A stretch of DNA of 5,874 nt from an uncultured Bacilli bacterium. GTDB taxonomy: Bacteria; Bacillota_I; Bacilli_A; RF39; UBA660. Made by a program: the position numbers and the translations under genes. Of this stretch, positions 5,193-5,874 are shown one piece after another. The number at the start of each line of letters is the position of its first letter. Positions within the stretch are counted from its first letter, which is position 1. The stretch is from assembly GCA_934085635.1 (NCBI GenBank), contig CAKOHL010000068.1:1-5874 (forward strand), read 5' to 3'. The notes under the pieces were generated by a model. That model was not told the origin of the DNA and made no database searches. It was given only the letters and a program-made list of their open reading frames with translations.

Positions 5193-5874
5193 TTACCCTC
5201 CTATCTTATTTAAAGTTTTAGTTTTAACATATGTTGCATTTTTAATTGTATATTCTTTTACAAGTAGCGATGATAAACCAGTATACAAATTATAATAAGC
5301 TTTTAAAACATCTGCAGAAGATAACCTATAATTTTTAGGATACCTTAACATTATTTCCATTAAAGTTTTTAATGAAATTAACTCTGGTAATTCATCATCT
5401 GAAGAAAATGCTCGTGCTCGTTTGCTACTAATGTAATTATTTTTATATATTGAAAGTATTTCTTTAATTACATTTTGTACTTCTAAAGATTTACTATTAT
5501 TTAATTCATATTCTTTTAGATTTTGATTAGAAGAAACATAATGTGTATTATTGGTATAAAAATCATTTATTTTTTCTATAGTAAATATTAATTCTATTAA
5601 AACTTTATTATTTAGAATTTTATCTTCTTTATATAATGCATTTTCATTAAAATCTAAATATATATGCATATCGTAATAAAAATCCGAAAAGATTTTATTT
5701 AAAGCACTTACTTTAAATTCTTTTTTATCAAGTTCATTTTTCAAAAAGTCATTCATTACTTTGCATTCATAATCATAATTTACTAATAATGGCTTTCTAT
5801 AATCACTATAATTTTCTTTATAACTTTTCTTAATAAAATCGTATTTTTTCTCACATATTTCTTTATAAATGCTT
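5193..5874 (-). CDS. Unknown protein, 5'-partial (continues beyond the right edge)
   Basis: The first ATG inside the window is at 5756 (187 aa), but it lacks a good ribosome binding site. The same frame is open for all 39 codons upstream to the edge, with coding-like composition (…KEICEKKYDF…, …YRKPLLVNYDYE…). No other ATG, GTG or TTG occurs in that stretch, so the true start is probably outside and at least 226 residues are visible. I do not recognise the family. Counting from M at 5756, residues ~1-110 are mostly helical and rich in Lys, Asn, Tyr and Leu. A basic-to-acidic patch (KRAR…SSDDELPE, 112-125) separates a second helical part (~126-170). No membrane segment or catalytic motif is visible. 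The last codons, GGA GGG TAA, form the ribosome binding site of the 700-aa gene, so translation of the two is coupled. Confidence 0.7.
   Translation of the reverse strand, partial: SIYKEICEKKYDFIKKSYKENYSDYRKPLLVNYDYECKVMNDFLKNELDKKEFKVSALNKIFSDFYYDMHIYLDFNENALYKEDKILNNKVLIELIFTIEKINDFYTNNTHYVSSNQNLKEYELNNSKSLEVQNVIKEILSIYKNNYISSKRARAFSSDDELPELISLKTLMEIMLRYPKNYRLSSADVLKAYYNLYTGLSSLLVKEYTIKNATYVKTKTLNKIGG
5197..5202 (-). promoter_or_regulatory. Ribosome binding site embedded in the end of the upstream gene
   Basis: AGGAGG is formed from the final codons (ATA GGA GGG) of the upstream gene, 7 nt before the ATG at 5189. The stop codon TAA (5195-5193) lies between the site and the start. Ribosomes finishing the first gene are therefore placed to start the second, which argues for a fixed ratio of the two products. 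Confidence 0.9.

Overview
The window is AT-rich, and everything I accept as coding lies on the minus strand. The genes have strong GGAGG-type ribosome binding sites, TTGACT/TATAAT promoters with 17-bp spacers, and T-tailed hairpin terminators. Trp is encoded by TGG wherever I checked it. This fits a low-GC Gram-positive bacterium (Bacilli/Erysipelotrichia-like, or a wall-poor gut relative) using the standard code. I cannot name a species.

Layout in the direction of transcription (right to left). (1) 5874-5193 is a protein of unknown family whose reading frame stays open to the window edge, so it is 5'-partial. (2) 5189-3087 is a 700-aa soluble protein of unknown family, with a predicted coiled coil, translationally coupled to (1): its Shine-Dalgarno sequence lies inside the last codons of (1). 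(3) 3090-2919 is a compact control region. Promoter P1 overlaps the stop codon of (2), an intrinsic terminator follows, and then comes promoter P2, which has the same -35 and -10 hexamers. P1 plus the terminator would give a free RNA of about 60 nt. (4) 2918-1611 is a 435-aa single-pass membrane protein with a cytoplasmic coiled coil and a glycine-zipper membrane segment. (5) 1595-84 is a 503-aa membrane-anchored, Cys-rich repeat protein with an N-terminal region that looks pilin-like, 15 nt after (4) and probably in the same operon. (6) 70-1 looks like the left end of an IS3-family insertion sequence, including the first nine codons of its transposase OrfA and a hairpin that buries the transposase ribosome binding site.

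No gene here matches a family I can name with confidence except the IS fragment. The best locus-level reading, which is inference, is a cell-envelope module: two soluble proteins of unknown role, a membrane coiled-coil protein whose C-terminal domain is outside, and a co-expressed extracellular protein built from eight disulfide-like Cys-pair units. The first gene pair is clearly more AT-rich than the second, so the two halves may have different histories or expression levels.
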